Notes under the pieces: generated by a model
Seen by the model: only the letters and a program-made list of their open reading frames with translations
The model's database searches: none
Told to the model about the DNA's origin: nothing
Part shown: positions 62,643 to 64,000 of the stretch, piece by piece
Position numbering within the stretch: position 1 is the first letter of the stretch
Layout of the letters: every line of letters starts with the position of its first letter
Source of the DNA: Vibrio sp. 10N.286.49.B1
Lineage (GTDB): Bacteria > Pseudomonadota > Gammaproteobacteria > Enterobacterales > Vibrionaceae
Length of the DNA stretch: 64,000 nt
NCBI RefSeq assembly: GCF_002873335.1
Contig: NZ_MCUW01000089.1
Span: 1-64,000 of the forward strand
Reading direction: 5' to 3'
Translations under genes and position numbers: made by a program

Positions 62643-63767
62643 CTACCCTAAGTGTTGCCTCAAAAACTCCCCAGCCACCGCGCTGCCATGCTGGTAGTCC
62701 TCTAAAATCTGATCCTTATGGCTCATTAATCCTTTGGACGTCAACTCATGTTTCGGCTGTATATGCCACAATTTCACCTCTTCCGGAGGGGATAGTAGAA
62801 ATTGCTCAACCTGACTATGGTTATTGTAATGCGCCACCAGCATGTCTAAATGGCTCGTACCATTTCGGCTAAAAGGCACACGCTTGTTCTGAATATCAAT
62901 CAAGCGAGATAGCTTTTCATTGTCGTTAATCCAAGTCGACAGCTTACTTTTTTCACTCTGAGGGATTTTGTACAATTCGGCTTGGTTTGCAGTAAATTGC
63001 TTATAATCCATTTTGATACTGTGAAGCTTTTCTGAAAATTGCTTATGGAATTCGGTCAATTTTTCTTTTGTACCCGAAACTTTGAGATGATTTAAATGCG
63101 TATCTAGCCCCGCTTCCAATTCTTTTTTCCAGCGCTCCAACGACTCCATGGCAGGAGACGGCGTTAGCTCTTTTCGATTGCCTTCTGGGATGGTGCTGAT
63201 CACCACCATATTGTTAATACCTCGACGACAAGACTCCTGCACAGGGATCGTTGCTGACACCCCTCCATCTACCCATTTTTTGCCATCAAACTCAATATCA
63301 TGATAATAAAGCATCGGGATCGCACAGGTCGCCCTAAGTACATCAAACCAATTATCCGCAAAAATCGGATAGTAATAATCTTGTAGGTCTTCTACATCAG
63401 TAATACAGGCCAGCGCCACCTTGTTGTCACCGAGTTGAATCTTTCCTTTAGGGATATCTAGTGGGAACTCGCCCGTATTCACGAACTCAAAAGCCCAATC
63501 TAGATCCATAGGCTGCTGCTTTTGAAGCAGTTTATTGACGTCAAAAAAACGTCCTCGCGTCGTATAATTGAGAATAAAATCTAACCCGAGCCCTTTTTGC
63601 TGAGTGACAAAAGAAGACACATTGAGCGCCCCAGCTGAGGTACCAATATATAAGGAAAACGGATCGAATTTAGCATCAATAAATTTATCTAAAACACCCG
63701 CGGCAAACGCCCCTTTTTGTCCGCCACCTTGGACGATCAAAGAATATTGTTGATCCTTCGTGAACAC
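62643..63767 (-). CDS. Patatin-like phospholipase (YjjU-type)
   Basis: A 374-residue acyl hydrolase. The oxyanion-hole GGGQKG is near residues 14-19, the nucleophile Ser in GTSAG at 42-46, and the catalytic Asp in WVDGGVSA. The overall pattern (AGVLDKFIDAKFDPFSLYIGTSAGALN) follows E. coli YjjU. The C-terminal half is helical and lysine-rich and of unknown role. The start is GTG (GTGTTCACG) with GAGGAG upstream. No signal peptide is seen, so it acts in the cytoplasm or at the inner membrane. The substrate is unknown. Confidence 0.88.
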   Translation of the reverse strand: MFTKDQQYSLIVQGGGQKGAFAAGVLDKFIDAKFDPFSLYIGTSAGALNVSSFVTQQKGLGLDFILNYTTRGRFFDVNKLLQKQQPMDLDWAFEFVNTGEFPLDIPKGKIQLGDNKVALACITDVEDLQDYYYPIFADNWFDVLRATCAIPMLYYHDIEFDGKKWVDGGVSATIPVQESCRRGINNMVVISTIPEGNRKELTPSPAMESLERWKKELEAGLDTHLNHLKVSGTKEKLTEFHKQFSEKLHSIKMDYKQFTANQAELYKIPQSEKSKLSTWINDNEKLSRLIDIQNKRVPFSRNGTSHLDMLVAHYNNHSQVEQFLLSPPEEVKLWHIQPKHELTSKGLMSHKDQILEDYQHGSAVAGEFLRQHLG

Positions 63768-63830
63768 ACAGCTCTCCTCACATTTTTTTTGTTCTTTCTT
63801 GAGATTAAAATAATTACTCTAGCCTGAACA

Positions 63831-63932
63831 TCATTTTTCAAGATAATGCATCAAAACTGGTGACACCTTCTCACTAACTTCTTGATTATCAGCTTGACCC
63901 ATAATTTTAGCCCCATTCGCATTGAATACCAT
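63831..63932 (-). CDS. Possible 33-residue ORF facing the LexA box
   Basis: ATG to TGA encoding a peptide that starts MVFNANGAKIMGQ, continues ADNQEVSEKVSPVL and ends MHYLEK. It begins 25 bases from the LexA box and has no clear Shine-Dalgarno. It may be a small SOS-linked gene read divergently, or chance. Confidence 0.25.
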   Translation of the reverse strand: MVFNANGAKIMGQADNQEVSEKVSPVLMHYLEK

Positions 63933-63956
63933 TTGCAGTCAGTCGATTCTCATTTA

Positions 63957-63976
63957 TACTGTATAAATATACAGGT
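63957..63976. promoter_or_regulatory. LexA (SOS) box
   Basis: TACTGTATAAATATACAGGT matches the LexA operator consensus CTGT-N8-ACAG exactly, with the usual AT-rich core. It lies eight bases before an ATG at 63984, so the truncated gene at the window edge is probably an SOS gene. Confidence 0.9.
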
Positions 63977-63983
63977 ATTTATT

Positions 63984-64000
63984 ATGCATAATTTAATCAC
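63984..64000 (+). CDS. Start of an SOS-regulated gene cut by the window edge
   Basis: The window ends 17 bases into a frame starting ATG (MHNLI). The AGGT at the end of the LexA box lies seven bases before the ATG and can serve as its ribosome-binding site. Nothing else can be said of the product. Confidence 0.4.

Overview
The window is chromosomal DNA of a marine gammaproteobacterium, almost certainly a Vibrio. Reasons: the order serS-rarA-lolA-ftsK-lrp-ald; the block htpX-bioD-bioC-bioF-bioB/bioA; gsk-mnmA-hflD-purB next to a 135-residue H-NS; an OmpU/OmpT-type porin beside dinG; and an NhaC-type transporter under a lysine riboswitch beside the his operon. No tRNA, rRNA, CRISPR array, integrase or insertion sequence was seen. 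Almost everything is core genome at high coding density.

Layout. 1-9.6 kb: YccT-family protein, porin, dinG, TSUP exporter, priC-rsmS, a chemoreceptor and xthA. 9.6-13.0 kb: a His/Lys/Arg-type ABC importer. 13.4-19.5 kb: a histidine operon with a complete leader-peptide attenuator but only six structural genes (hisGDCBHA); hisF and hisI are missing from the usual place. 19.6-22.7 kb: lysine riboswitch, NhaC-family transporter and hns. 22.7-27.5 kb: gsk, mnmA-hflD, and purB behind a PurR operator. 27.6-33.9 kb: an eight-gene operon for membrane-lipid modification (NTF2-like, SDR, FAD oxidoreductase, DUF1365, CFA synthase, DUF2878, chalcone-isomerase-like, DUF3833) behind a promoter with repeated TGTACA-type palindromes. 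34.0-40.7 kb: htpX, a 55-residue protein, and the biotin genes around a BirA operator. 40.8-49.5 kb: serS, rarA, lolA, ftsK, lrp and divergent ald. 49.5-53.7 kb: a methyltransferase, cysB, a membrane-anchored coiled-coil protein and miaE. 53.8-59.3 kb: pyrF, lapB, lapA, ihfB, rpsA, cmk. 59.5-64 kb: a PL7 alginate lyase with a GntR-type operator, sohB, a YciK-type SDR, a patatin-like phospholipase, and at the right edge a near-consensus LexA box in front of a truncated gene.

Regulation is unusually readable: his attenuator, lysine riboswitch, PurR, BirA, CRP, LexA and GntR-type sites. Together they tie amino-acid, purine and biotin supply, SOS and alginate use to their effectors.

The most interesting points are the his operon cut off after hisA, whose stop codon lies in a triplicated heptamer; a general excess of short tandem duplications (several across stop codons); the lipid operon with its possible light- or redox-responsive MerR-type promoter; and the SOS box at the edge. 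I found no clearly new multigene system.
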